Source: an uncultured Eubacterium sp. (lineage in GTDB: Bacteria > Bacillota > Clostridia > Lachnospirales > Lachnospiraceae). Taken from it: DNA of 64,000 nt. The stretch lies in NCBI GenBank assembly GCA_948579355.1, contig CAPAOV010000010.1:14293-78292 (forward strand), given 5' to 3'. This document shows, piece by piece, positions 50,743 through 59,706 of the stretch. Made by a program: the position numbers and the translations under genes. Each line of letters begins with the position of its first letter. Positions within the stretch are counted from its first letter, which is position 1. The notes under the pieces were generated by a model that was not told where the DNA came from, did not search any database, and worked only from the letters and a program-made list of their open reading frames with translations.

Positions 50743-51735
50743 ATGAAGTCATCTACTAAGGAAAGAACTTTACAATGGATAGCAAATCAGTACAACAAGG
50801 GCAATATATCGTTTTCACATAAGCTTCAGCGTCCTATTGGACAATGGAATACAAGAATGAAGTCATTGCTTATTCACAGCCTTTTGTGCGGATTCCCAAT
50901 TAACCCGATATACATTGTTGACGAGGAAGGTATTTTGTATACGTTAGATGGCTCCCAGAGAACTTCTACTTGTATAAAATATTTAAATAATGAGTTTGCT
51001 CTTAGCAAAGATATGCCCCCTATTGTATTACAAACAAAAGAAAATGGGAAAAAGATTGACAAAGAATATGATATTGCAGGAAAAAAATTCAAGAAATTGG
51101 ACGAAGAAGTAAAATCTACTCTCCTGTCCTGTGGATTGCAATTTTGCACCATATCGGATTATACAGACGACGAAGTGAAAGAAATGTTCCGCAGGCAGAA
51201 TGCGGGAAAACCTTTAAATAATAAGCAATTGCGAATAATTTATCAGTCCGACAGATTTAGTGATGCGATTTATTCGCTGGCACGTCATCCTTTTATGGAA
51301 AAACTGTTGACAAAAACGCAGCGGAAAAATGGTACGGATAGGGATTTAATCGTTCAGACGCTTATGTTAATCTGTACCAATCGCGAACATGATTTTACGT
51401 CATTCAGAACAAAAAATATTGATACTTTTGTAAAAACGTATGGGGATGATAGCTTATCAAAAATGGATGTTTTAAAAGAAGCTATGGATAAACTGGACGA
51501 GGCTTTTGAGGATATAAAGATTCCAGTTACCTCTATTCCTATGGTGCTGTATAGCGGGTACCGCGTTAAAAAAGTCAGAAAATCGTTTTCGAAGTTTGTT
51601 GAAGCGATAATTAATTTTCTAAATGATTATGATAATAATGAAGAATATAAAAAGTATGTACAATCCGGTACCGGAAGTTCTGAAAATGTAAAAGGCAGAT
51701 TGGAGTATTGGAAAAATATCATAAAAGCGTTGTAA
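50743..51735 (+). CDS. DUF262 (ParB/GmrS-like) domain protein
   Basis: A 330-residue protein whose N-terminal half is a DUF262 domain. Seen: LQRPIGQWNTRMKSLLIHSL, the substrate-pocket strand FPINPIYIVDEEG and the signature LDGSQRTSTCIKYL (the D-G-x-Q-R motif near residues 69-73), then FRRQNAGKPLNNKQLR. DUF262 is the ParB-related nucleotide-processing or nuclease domain of GmrSD-type defence enzymes. The usual partner domain DUF1524 is absent; the C-terminal half is an unassigned helical region. TTGGAGGTG precedes the ATG at 50743. It lies 105 bp downstream of the DUF2589 cassette on the same strand. Defence use is inference. Confidence 0.82.
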   Translation: MKSSTKERTLQWIANQYNKGNISFSHKLQRPIGQWNTRMKSLLIHSLLCGFPINPIYIVDEEGILYTLDGSQRTSTCIKYLNNEFALSKDMPPIVLQTKENGKKIDKEYDIAGKKFKKLDEEVKSTLLSCGLQFCTISDYTDDEVKEMFRRQNAGKPLNNKQLRIIYQSDRFSDAIYSLARHPFMEKLLTKTQRKNGTDRDLIVQTLMLICTNREHDFTSFRTKNIDTFVKTYGDDSLSKMDVLKEAMDKLDEAFEDIKIPVTSIPMVLYSGYRVKKVRKSFSKFVEAIINFLNDYDNNEEYKKYVQSGTGSSENVKGRLEYWKNIIKAL

Positions 51736-51782
51736 GACGTTGAACAGTTTATGGACAGCCAGCATGTGACTGTCCATTTAAC

Positions 51783-53078
51783 TTATTCATAACGCAGCGC
51801 TTCAATCGGGTTCAACCTTGCTGCCTTATTCGCAGGATAAAAACCAAAGAAAACACCAATCACCATTGAGAATACTACGGAGCCAAGAATCGCCGCCATT
51901 GGCGCTGCCGCCGCATATCCGAGCACAGATGCCGCCGCGGCGCCCAGTGCAAAGCCGGCTGCAATGCCTAGAAGTCCGCCAATCAAACAGAGAATGACGG
52001 CTTCGGTAATAAACTGCATACGAATGGAACTGTTTTTTGCCCCCAGCGCTTTGCGGGTTCCAATCTCTCTTGTCCTCTCAGTAATTGACACAAGCATAAT
52101 GTTCATGACGCCAATGCCGCCCACCAACAGGGAAATCCCCGCAATAAAGGCAATTGCCACTGACACGGTTTCAACCATGCTGTTCATGGAACTGGTAATT
52201 GAACTCATCGTCATCGTATGAATCTCATATTTGTCATTTGCCGCATAGTATTTTTGATTCATATATGTTTCCACTTCGTCTGCAAATGCAGAAACATCTT
52301 CAATATCCGGCTCCGTGACAATCGTAAAATTTTCGTATCCCTCGTCTGTATGCAGCATTTCCTTTCCCGTCGTAATGGGAATATAGGCGGTCGTCGTAAC
52401 ATTGTCCGAATCCTCGGAAGAAAAGGAAGCGCTATCTTCTTCGTATTGATAAACACCTGCAATGTAAAAACGGTAAAACTTGTTGTTAATCACTACCTGA
52501 ATGCTCTGCGCCAGAGCGGATTGAGCATCTCCGCCAAAAACATTTTCCACTACCTTATTGGAAACCATAATCACACGCTTATTACCGGAGACATCTTTCT
52601 CCGTCAGATAGCGTCCTGCAAGGAGCGTAAGCGCATTGGCGTTAAAATAGTCTTTGTTAATTCCTGTCAGACGGATGTTTGCGGATTCCTCCGCCTGCTG
52701 AACCGTACCGCTGCCCACGGTCTCTTCCAATGAAATGGAATTTACTTCTTCCGCATACTGCGTCTTTACCGCTTGGAGCATATCATCCGTAATGCGGTCT
52801 TCTTCATCTAACGTTACCGAACGCTGGGAGACTCCAAACTTCAGGCCGTTTCGTCGGGTTTCCTCTTCCTCCGACTGCTTCTGCACTCCGACTGTCACGT
52901 TATTGGCGCCCATATCAGCAAATGTATCCGTGATAGATGTTGTCAGCGAGGAACTTACCGTCATAATGGCAATGACGGAGCCAATGCCGATAATAATGCC
53001 GAGCATTGTCAGCAGCGAGCGCATTTTATTATTGAAAAGAGCCTTAACGGCCAGTTTACTATTTTCCCAAATCAACAT
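51783..53078 (-). CDS. MacB-type ABC transporter permease
   Basis: A 431-residue FtsX/MacB-fold permease: one N-terminal helix (LLTMLGIIIGIGSVIAIMTV), a large extracellular MacB_PCD domain (about residues 45-280), and three C-terminal helices in the FtsX domain (LLVGGIGVMNIMLVSITER, IGTRKALGAKNSSI). MacB-type pumps transmit ATPase motion across the membrane to expel peptides or drugs. It is third in the operon adaptor, ATPase, permease, 4 nt after the ATPase stop. Confidence 0.93.
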   Translation of the reverse strand: MLIWENSKLAVKALFNNKMRSLLTMLGIIIGIGSVIAIMTVSSSLTTSITDTFADMGANNVTVGVQKQSEEEETRRNGLKFGVSQRSVTLDEEDRITDDMLQAVKTQYAEEVNSISLEETVGSGTVQQAEESANIRLTGINKDYFNANALTLLAGRYLTEKDVSGNKRVIMVSNKVVENVFGGDAQSALAQSIQVVINNKFYRFYIAGVYQYEEDSASFSSEDSDNVTTTAYIPITTGKEMLHTDEGYENFTIVTEPDIEDVSAFADEVETYMNQKYYAANDKYEIHTMTMSSITSSMNSMVETVSVAIAFIAGISLLVGGIGVMNIMLVSITERTREIGTRKALGAKNSSIRMQFITEAVILCLIGGLLGIAAGFALGAAAASVLGYAAAAPMAAILGSVVFSMVIGVFFGFYPANKAARLNPIEALRYE

Positions 53079-53082
53079 CCCC

Positions 53083-53781
53083 TCACACCTCTCTCTCGTC
53101 CACGATACTGCCGTCTTTCAACGTAATAATCCGCTCTGTTTCGTCTGCAAGTTCGCGTGAGTGGGTAATCAGAACAATCGTCTTCCCCTGCTTTTCATGA
53201 AGTGTGTGAAAAATCTCCATAATCCGCTGGCCGGTTTCCGAATCCAGCGCCCCTGTCGGTTCATCCGCCAGTATAATTGAGGGGTTATTTGCCATTGCAC
53301 GGGCAATTGCCACACGCTGTTTCTGTCCACCAGATAGTTCATCCGAACGGTGCTTCATGCGGTCTGCCATCCCTACCAGCTCCAACAGTTCTCTGGCACG
53401 GGCATTCCTTTCCTTTTTGGATACCGAACCGTACAGCATCGGCAGTTCCACATTGGAAAGGGCCGTTGTTCTTGCAATCAGGTTATACGTCTGAAAAACA
53501 AAACCAATCTGCCGATTACGGATTCCGGACAGTTGTGCATCCTTTGCCTGACTGACGTCAATCCCCGCCAATTCATATGTTCCCTCGGTCGGGCGGTCCA
53601 ATACGCCTATAATATTCATAAGCGTAGACTTTCCTGAACCAGATTCCCCGATAACGGAAAGAAACTCCCCCTTTTTCACCTGCAAATCAATTCCATGAAG
53701 AATTTCGAGTTCGTTTGGTTTGCCTATAAAAAACCGTTTCACAATATGCTGCAAATCAATTATCGTATCGCCTTTATTCAT
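53083..53781 (-). CDS. MacB/LolD-type ABC transporter ATPase
   Basis: A 232-residue ATP-binding subunit with Walker A GESGSGKST, the family-typical MNIIGVLDRPTEG, signature LSGGQKQRVAIARA, Walker B IILADEPTGALD and the H-loop in IVLITHSRELAD. It powers the permease encoded next. The ATG at 53781 follows GTAGGAGGTGCGGC; the longer frame would overlap the upstream gene. Confidence 0.96.
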   Translation of the reverse strand: MNKGDTIIDLQHIVKRFFIGKPNELEILHGIDLQVKKGEFLSVIGESGSGKSTLMNIIGVLDRPTEGTYELAGIDVSQAKDAQLSGIRNRQIGFVFQTYNLIARTTALSNVELPMLYGSVSKKERNARARELLELVGMADRMKHRSDELSGGQKQRVAIARAMANNPSIILADEPTGALDSETGQRIMEIFHTLHEKQGKTIVLITHSRELADETERIITLKDGSIVDEREV

Positions 53782-53791
53782 GCCGCACCTC

Positions 53792-55147
53792 CTACATTCC
53801 CGCCATACCGTTTGGCGCGCCGTCGGGTCGTTGGTTAGGCCTGTTCCGCTCTCCACGGTTCTCCCTGCTGCCATTCAGGAAACCATCCAGTCCGCCGTCA
53901 CGATTGTCCTCTTTCTCACCACTGTTCACATCCGCATTTGTTTTATCCGTAGGAAGCAAAATCTGAAGTCCCTCGCTCAATTGTTCTCCGCTCACTTCTG
54001 CATAATAATCACTTTCCATCCCTTTCGTTACTGCCACCTCCGACTGTTTTCCCGAAGAATCCTGCACATACAAAACTGTTTCTCCTTTGCGATTCGTATG
54101 AATAGCGTCATACGGCACCGCATAAACATCCGATACCTCTTCCAAAATCATACTGCACCGCGCCGTCATGCCCACACGGAGTTTCTCGCTGGATGTTTTG
54201 ACACGAACCCTCACCTCATAGCCGGAACTGCCGGAAGATGTACTGCCTGCTGACGAAGAGCCGCCGTTGCCGGAGATGCCGGAATTATCGGATGAACCGG
54301 AGTTATTGAGCGTACTGCCCGTTGTCGGCGCCACATATGTAATCTTCCCCTGCAGTTCGGTATCTCCCGTCGCATCTGTAAGAATTATAACTTTCTGCCC
54401 TTTCGAAAGTTCCGAAATTTCATATTCATCGACCGTTGCTTTCACTTGAAAATTGCTACAATCACTAATCTCTGCCAAATCGCCGCCATGATAGCTGTCA
54501 CCCGGCTCGACGCCAATCGCCGTTACCGTACCGTCCATGGAAGCCGTTGCCGAACAATTTTCCAGCGCTTTCTTTGCCTCTCTCACTGATTTCTGCGCCT
54601 CTTTCAACGTCTTCTTCTGCGTATTTTTTGTTGTTGCCAGAGCATCCTTTGCCGACTGGACATCCGATTCGCCCTGCACCGGACTTGCTCCCTGTTTCTG
54701 TTCTTTCTTCTGATTCTCGTATGTTTTTCGGGCCTCGGTAAGTTTTCTCTGCGCCGCTGACAATTCTGTCTGATTCTGTTCTTTGACGTCAGATAAATTA
54801 TCCTCTGCCTCCTGCAATGTCTGTTGCAAATCACTTTTGTCAAAAGTAACGAGCGTCTGGCCTTTCTTAACCTTATCTCCCACATTGACAAGAACTTTTT
54901 TTATCTTAATATCTGACACATCAGCCCTGACAATTTTTACTTTCGCACTTTCAATCGTTCCGGTAGCGCTGACAGAACGTGTCAAATCCATTTTAGATAA
55001 CGGCAGCGTATTTTGTCTCACTTGCCGCTGTTTCGTCTCTACCTTTCCCCTCATACAGAAAACGGCAGTCGGCACGCCGGCCGCAATTCCAGTCAGCACC
55101 ACTGCTATAATCAGTAACCTCCGGTGTCTCTTCATCCAATCTCTCAC
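53792..55147 (-). CDS. HlyD/MacA-type membrane-fusion adaptor of the ABC exporter
   Basis: A 451-residue adaptor starting at GTG 55147, which has AGGAGG 8 nt upstream; the ATG-initiated longer frame has no ribosome binding site. It has one N-terminal helix (about residues 10-30), then a split biotinyl-lipoyl domain (VLVNVGDKVKKGQTLVTFD; later ATASMDGTVTAIGVEPGD). Between the halves lies a long coiled-coil hairpin (about 115-205) and after them a beta barrel. A Gly/Ser-rich insert (NNSGSSDNSGISGNGGSSSA) interrupts the barrel, and the tail is Asn/Arg-rich (RENRGERNRPNQRPDG). It links the permease to the outside in Gram-positive tripartite-like exporters. It is first in the operon. Confidence 0.93.
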   Translation of the reverse strand: MRDWMKRHRRLLIIAVVLTGIAAGVPTAVFCMRGKVETKQRQVRQNTLPLSKMDLTRSVSATGTIESAKVKIVRADVSDIKIKKVLVNVGDKVKKGQTLVTFDKSDLQQTLQEAEDNLSDVKEQNQTELSAAQRKLTEARKTYENQKKEQKQGASPVQGESDVQSAKDALATTKNTQKKTLKEAQKSVREAKKALENCSATASMDGTVTAIGVEPGDSYHGGDLAEISDCSNFQVKATVDEYEISELSKGQKVIILTDATGDTELQGKITYVAPTTGSTLNNSGSSDNSGISGNGGSSSAGSTSSGSSGYEVRVRVKTSSEKLRVGMTARCSMILEEVSDVYAVPYDAIHTNRKGETVLYVQDSSGKQSEVAVTKGMESDYYAEVSGEQLSEGLQILLPTDKTNADVNSGEKEDNRDGGLDGFLNGSRENRGERNRPNQRPDGAPNGMAGM

Positions 55148-55335
55148 ATTTATATCCTCCTGCTTTGATATTTTCATTCCGGTCAAATGCCATTCCTGCA
55201 AATCTGTCCGGTTTCTCGTTACCAGTCTGACAGCGGCAAGTCGTTTTATTTGTCACCGTCAAGCTAAGATTAGATTAATCACCGATTGTGAACGGAATGT
55301 GTAAATAAATTGAAAAAAGAAAGAAATGATACATG

Positions 55336-55366
55336 AAAACTGCCAGCAGGATTTACCTGCTGACAG
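55336..55366 (-). terminator. Intrinsic terminator after the Hsp20 gene
   Basis: CAGCAGG (55344-55350) pairs with CCTGCTG (55356-55362) with a 5-nt loop and an outer CTG/CAG extension. On the minus strand it is followed by TTTT. It lies about 50 nt after the Hsp20 stop. Confidence 0.65.
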
Positions 55367-55417
55367 GAAAAATGTTTTCAGCGTCCGCTTATCCTGACCG
55401 TGACAAGTCAGGCTGTC

Positions 55418-55867
55418 CTACCCTTCAATCGCAATCCGTTTTGCCTCCTCGACTTGCGGCGTCTCTTCTTTCTTCGGAATGGTAAGTTTCAGCGTTCCGT
55501 TTTCAAATTTTGCTTTGATATCTTCTTCCGTCACCTTTTCCCCGACATAAAACTGCCGGCTGCAAGTTCCGCTGTAGCGCTCGCGGCGAATGTATCTGCC
55601 CTTTTTATCCTTTTCCTCGTCGGATGAATTGGTCGAAGCCGTAATCGTCAGATACCCCTCTTTCAACTCCGCTTTTACATCTTCTTTTGTGAAACCGGGC
55701 AGATTCATTGTAACCTCAAAACCGGTATCATTTTCTGCCACATCGGTCTGCATCAATCCGGTGTTATTTGCAACACGGCGCGGCGTCTTCGGCGTTATAC
55801 CGAAAAAATCATCCAGCAGGCTCTCTCCAAAGATACCGGGCATTGCAAAATTCTGTGATAATAACAT
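55418..55867 (-). CDS. Hsp20/alpha-crystallin small heat-shock protein
   Basis: A 149-residue holdase chaperone. The alpha-crystallin domain spans about residues 38-138 (TDVAENDTGFEVTMNLPGF, ELKEGYLTITASTNSS) and carries the conserved FENGTLKLTIPKKE strand near the end, then a short tail (KRIAIEG) with the I-x-I contact motif used in oligomer assembly. The ATG at 55867 follows AAGGGAGAGACAGTCT. No CIRCE element was found upstream. Confidence 0.95.
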   Translation of the reverse strand: MLLSQNFAMPGIFGESLLDDFFGITPKTPRRVANNTGLMQTDVAENDTGFEVTMNLPGFTKEDVKAELKEGYLTITASTNSSDEEKDKKGRYIRRERYSGTCSRQFYVGEKVTEEDIKAKFENGTLKLTIPKKEETPQVEEAKRIAIEG

Positions 55868-55937
55868 AGACTGTCTCTCCCTTCCACATTTGTCTTTAGT
55901 ATGGTACGCAGGCAACTATTCTATTCATGGCACTGTT

Positions 55938-56561
55938 TCACATTGCATAATCCGATACCGACACTTCTTTTTTGCTGCACATCTCAATGATTTCCGGTAG
56001 TCCAATTCCCTGATACATCATAGTAACCAGCATTTCTTTCGCTCTTTCATATTGGCGGAAAATTGACCTCTTGGCCGGCACATTCGCATATACTTTCCAA
56101 TATCCGGCATAGAGACTGTTTTTCCCCTTATTAGAAATAAATCCTCTCACATCTTCTACTGGATATCCGAGTAACAGACCGAGCTCGTGAGGAAAATCCG
56201 TTCCTCTTCTGCGAGACTCCCGATATCGTTCAGTAAAAGCAGTTAAAACCGCTCCGACATCAAACGCCCGATATCCCTCCGCCCGCAATATTTCTCTTGC
56301 CCCCCTGTCATTCAGGTGTGCGGCAAGCATATCGGGACGATATAGCAGTATTGTCAATTTATCTTTCTCTTCATATAAGATGCGTCTTTCAATACAACCG
56401 CCATACAATATGCCACTCAATCTCTGCCAGTCGCATTCAGACATTACAACAAGATTTGAAATTTTGTAACCGATAAGAAAAGGAGCGCACTGAAAGACCA
56501 GTTGGAGTTCCTGTTTTTCCCTATTCATTTGCCGTACAGTACCGACCATTTCCTCACTCAT
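55938..56561 (-). CDS. DUF3793-family protein
   Basis: About 207 residues with the DUF3793 hallmark FPHELGLLLGYPVEDVRGFI, followed by NSLYAGYWKVYANVPAKRSI and an FRQYERAKEM helix. It appears soluble. The family occurs in Clostridia and its function is not established. A GGAGGAGGAA about 10 nt before ATG 56561 favours that start; an upstream in-frame extension to 56687 lacks a ribosome binding site. The gene lies 22 nt from the end of potD in the same direction. Confidence 0.75.
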   Translation of the reverse strand: MSEEMVGTVRQMNREKQELQLVFQCAPFLIGYKISNLVVMSECDWQRLSGILYGGCIERRILYEEKDKLTILLYRPDMLAAHLNDRGAREILRAEGYRAFDVGAVLTAFTERYRESRRRGTDFPHELGLLLGYPVEDVRGFISNKGKNSLYAGYWKVYANVPAKRSIFRQYERAKEMLVTMMYQGIGLPEIIEMCSKKEVSVSDYAM

Positions 56562-56708
56562 AAACAGAGATTCCTCCTCCGACAACAAATTAGAATTACG
56601 GGAACGAGCGCATTTGCTCCCGTCACTGTAATGTTCTTTCATTACTGTTGCCAAAAGAAGATTTGATATACTGGACAAATACCCCAATTGTGAGTACCGT
56701 CCACTATT

Positions 56709-58118
56709 TCAAAAACCGTCAAAACATCTTATATTTATCCACATTCTCGAAATTCTCTGATTCTCCTCATCATTAAAGTTTTCCATGACGACGCTCCGGT
56801 TTATGACCTCTTCCGTCGGATATTGTGCAAACACCTGCCGTTTTGCCTGTCCGGCAGGAACATCCAAAACATATTTTTCGTGTTCCTTTTTATCCTCTTC
56901 ATCGGTAAAAAAGTAGGCAAGAGAATACTCCTCGGTATCCTCCTCTCCCTCTTCTGCTCCATAACACCAGTCCGCATATTGAAACAGCCAGTCGTTTTCA
57001 CCTCCGGCAATCGCCGAAGTATAACCAATATAATACATATTGCGAATGGCATTATCCGGACGGGATATAAAATTCACAAAAGCCTCTGCCGCCCTCTTTT
57101 TCCGGCTGTCGCCGCCAATCCCTTTTTTCATCATACACCAGCCGTCAAACCAGAGATTACTGCACTCTTCGGGTACGGCATAACTTAATTCTATGCCATC
57201 TTGCTCTGCTTCGTCCATCGTGTAGACGCCGTCGCCTGACCATTGCATATTGGCTACTACTTTTCCAGTCACCATATCTGCCTTTCCACCTTCTATCTCC
57301 AAAGAATAGGCATTATTGCGCATCCTGCTCAGAATCTTTTCCACTTGCTGTACCGTTTTGTTTCCGGTGTCGTTCATAGCCTCTTTTAAAAGCGTCGGAT
57401 ATTTTGGATTATTCAAAAAAGATGGCGACATAAAAGTCTTCTCATTTAAAATCCCCAGCGCCACAATATAAGAATCCCGTACACTGTCTTTCATTGTAAT
57501 CCGACGCCTATATTTCGAATCCAATAACATCGACCAGTGTTTCACATCTTCGTCAGATACAACAGACGGATTATAAACAATTCCCATAACTCCCCACATA
57601 TATCCCGCGGCATAAGAGCTTAGCGGCGAGCCGTCAATTTGCAAATCCGTAAAAACTTTCTGAATGTACGGCGAGACTCCGCGGCTATAATAATTGTCCG
57701 GATTCGTCTTGTCAAAAAAGCCGCTCGAATACGGCTCCAGACTCCCCTCCTCCATCATTTTCATTATCATATATTCGGATGGACAGACAAGGTCAAACGT
57801 GTCTCCCAATGTCATCTGATTATACAAATCCTCATTGGTTCCAAAGGTAGAATACTCCACACGCACTTTTTCACCATACGTTTCCTCATACCATGTCTCA
57901 AACTCATCCGCCATATTTTCTTTTCCTATAATCGTCGTCCCGTCCGCAAGCTCAATCTGCTCTTCCTCGTCCCAGCCGCCCTCGTCCATATACTCTTCCC
58001 AATTAGCAATACGAAGTACTGTTTCTTTATTTTCTGTATTTCCAGCACAGCCGCCCTGCAGCAGACAAGCGAGGCAGAGCGAAAACAATGCTGTCAGATA
58101 TTTACAATTTTTCTTCAC
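56709..58118 (-). CDS. potD: Spermidine/putrescine-binding lipoprotein of a polyamine ABC importer
   Basis: A 469-residue extracellular solute-binding protein. The N-terminal signal ends in LLQGGC, a slightly unusual lipobox with Gln at -3, so it is probably lipid-anchored at Cys24. The mature part shows the PotD fold: LRIANWEEYM at the start, FDLVCPSEYMIMKMMEEG and the later WFDGWCMMKKGIGG. It is longer than E. coli PotD (348 residues) through an insert near residues 40-60 and a C-terminal extension with an acidic run. It delivers polyamines to PotBC. Its start overlaps the potC stop by 17 bp. Confidence 0.92.
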   Translation of the reverse strand: MKKNCKYLTALFSLCLACLLQGGCAGNTENKETVLRIANWEEYMDEGGWDEEEQIELADGTTIIGKENMADEFETWYEETYGEKVRVEYSTFGTNEDLYNQMTLGDTFDLVCPSEYMIMKMMEEGSLEPYSSGFFDKTNPDNYYSRGVSPYIQKVFTDLQIDGSPLSSYAAGYMWGVMGIVYNPSVVSDEDVKHWSMLLDSKYRRRITMKDSVRDSYIVALGILNEKTFMSPSFLNNPKYPTLLKEAMNDTGNKTVQQVEKILSRMRNNAYSLEIEGGKADMVTGKVVANMQWSGDGVYTMDEAEQDGIELSYAVPEECSNLWFDGWCMMKKGIGGDSRKKRAAEAFVNFISRPDNAIRNMYYIGYTSAIAGGENDWLFQYADWCYGAEEGEEDTEEYSLAYFFTDEEDKKEHEKYVLDVPAGQAKRQVFAQYPTEEVINRSVVMENFNDEENQRISRMWINIRCFDGF

Positions 58119-58902
58119 GCTTCGTCCTCCCCGCTTTCCAATTCATACTGATTACGATTAACACGACAACAAGAAAAATAAGGGAGGATAACGCCCAAAG
58201 AGCGGTTTTAATCTCCGTTCTTGCCCCTTTTGTGGCATTTACCACATAAGTACTAATCGTGTCAAACACCGCCGGTTTCGTATAAGTAGTAATAAAATAG
58301 TCGTCTAACGATAACGTAATCGCCAGCATGAAACCGGAAGAAATACCCGGTATGATTTCACGGATTATTACTTTCCACAAAGCCTGACGATGATTGCAGC
58401 CCAAATCCAACGCCGCCTCGTATAAATTAGAATCCAACTGCTTCAACTTGGGCATAACCGACAAATAGACAAACGGCGTACAAAGTGCAGTCTGTCCGAT
58501 GACAAGAGGAATATAAGTATCTTTATCAATTCCCAAAAACACAATGAGCAGTACACAAACGGAAAAACCCGTGACTACATCGGCATTGACAATCGGTATC
58601 TGATTTGCCAGACTCACGCCCTGCTGCACAAACCTCTTAGAATAAAATGTGCCAATTGCCCCCATTGTTCCCAATATCACAGCCAGCACGGCAACGACAA
58701 GCGCTAACAAAATCGTTCCCGCTATCATATTTAACAATTCCGGCGTCGTAAAAAGCGTCACATAATTTTTCATGGAAAATCCACGCAGAGAACCAATCAT
58801 TGTAGATTTGGTAAAACTGTACACAAGCAAAATCAAAATCGGCAGGTAGAGAAAGAGAAATATCAATCCCAGCCAAAGTCCTTGCAATCCTTTCTTTACC
58901 AT
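58102..58902 (-). CDS. potC: Polyamine ABC transporter permease
   Basis: A 266-residue permease with six membrane segments and the EAA coupling motif YEAALDLGCNHRQALWKVII near residues 160-180, which docks on PotA. GAGGAGGTGGCAT precedes the ATG at 58902, and the first 7 bp overlap the end of potB. It forms the membrane channel with PotB. Confidence 0.93.
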   Translation of the reverse strand: MVKKGLQGLWLGLIFLFLYLPILILLVYSFTKSTMIGSLRGFSMKNYVTLFTTPELLNMIAGTILLALVVAVLAVILGTMGAIGTFYSKRFVQQGVSLANQIPIVNADVVTGFSVCVLLIVFLGIDKDTYIPLVIGQTALCTPFVYLSVMPKLKQLDSNLYEAALDLGCNHRQALWKVIIREIIPGISSGFMLAITLSLDDYFITTYTKPAVFDTISTYVVNATKGARTEIKTALWALSSLIFLVVVLIVISMNWKAGRTKREEKL

Positions 58903-59690
58903 ATGCCACCTCCTCTTGACTCGGCTCCCTGCTTTCCATAAAAATGTTCTGTCAGCCAAGTCAAAACAAAAATAATCAACAGAAGAATAATGGAAATCAT
59001 CGAGCCATTGTGCCAGTCATACATATTAAAATAACTGCCCATAAGGCTTCCCATAATATATGTGCTGTTATACACCATATCGAGAACAACATAATTTGTC
59101 ATGGACGGCAGAAAAACCATCGTCACGCCGCTAATCATCGCTGGTATCGTAAGTGGAAACGTCACATGCCGGAAAACGTTCCACCCGGAGGCGCCAAGGT
59201 CTGCCGCCGCCTCCGGCAGGCTCCCGTCCAATTTGCTAATCGTCGTATACAGCGGCAGAATCATAAAGGGAAGAAAATCGTAAATCATACATAAAACCGT
59301 GTTGAAAAACGGATACATGGCAAGATTTCCTTCCAGCACGCTGAGGATTTCTTTCATTGCAGATATGCGCAGCGTAAAATTAATCCACATCGGCATAACT
59401 AACAGGACAATGATTACATTTTTCCGCTTCCATGGCCCCCGCGCCAAAATGAGAGCTGTCGGATAGGCGATGAGCAGGCATCCCGCCGTCGTTGCCAGCG
59501 CAATCAGAAAACTATAAAAAAGAGTTCCCAGCGCTTTTGTATTGGTAAAAAAATTCTGAAAATTCTCTACCGTAAACTCTCCCTGCCCGTCGGTGAGCGC
59601 ATAGTACAAAACAACAATTAGGGGAAGTACAACAAATCCAACAAGAAAAATAATGTATGGTATGCCCCATTGTTTTCTCGAAAATCGCAT
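58896..59690 (-). CDS. potB: Polyamine ABC transporter permease
   Basis: A 264-residue permease with six membrane segments and the EAA motif PEAAADLGASGWNVFRHVTF near residues 163-183. It is typical of PotB and pairs with PotC. It starts 16 nt after potA and overlaps potC by 7 bp, showing tight translational coupling. Confidence 0.93.
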   Translation of the reverse strand: MRFSRKQWGIPYIIFLVGFVVLPLIVVLYYALTDGQGEFTVENFQNFFTNTKALGTLFYSFLIALATTAGCLLIAYPTALILARGPWKRKNVIIVLLVMPMWINFTLRISAMKEILSVLEGNLAMYPFFNTVLCMIYDFLPFMILPLYTTISKLDGSLPEAAADLGASGWNVFRHVTFPLTIPAMISGVTMVFLPSMTNYVVLDMVYNSTYIMGSLMGSYFNMYDWHNGSMISIILLLIIFVLTWLTEHFYGKQGAESRGGGIW

Positions 59691-59706
59691 TCTCTTCCTC
59701 CCTCTC

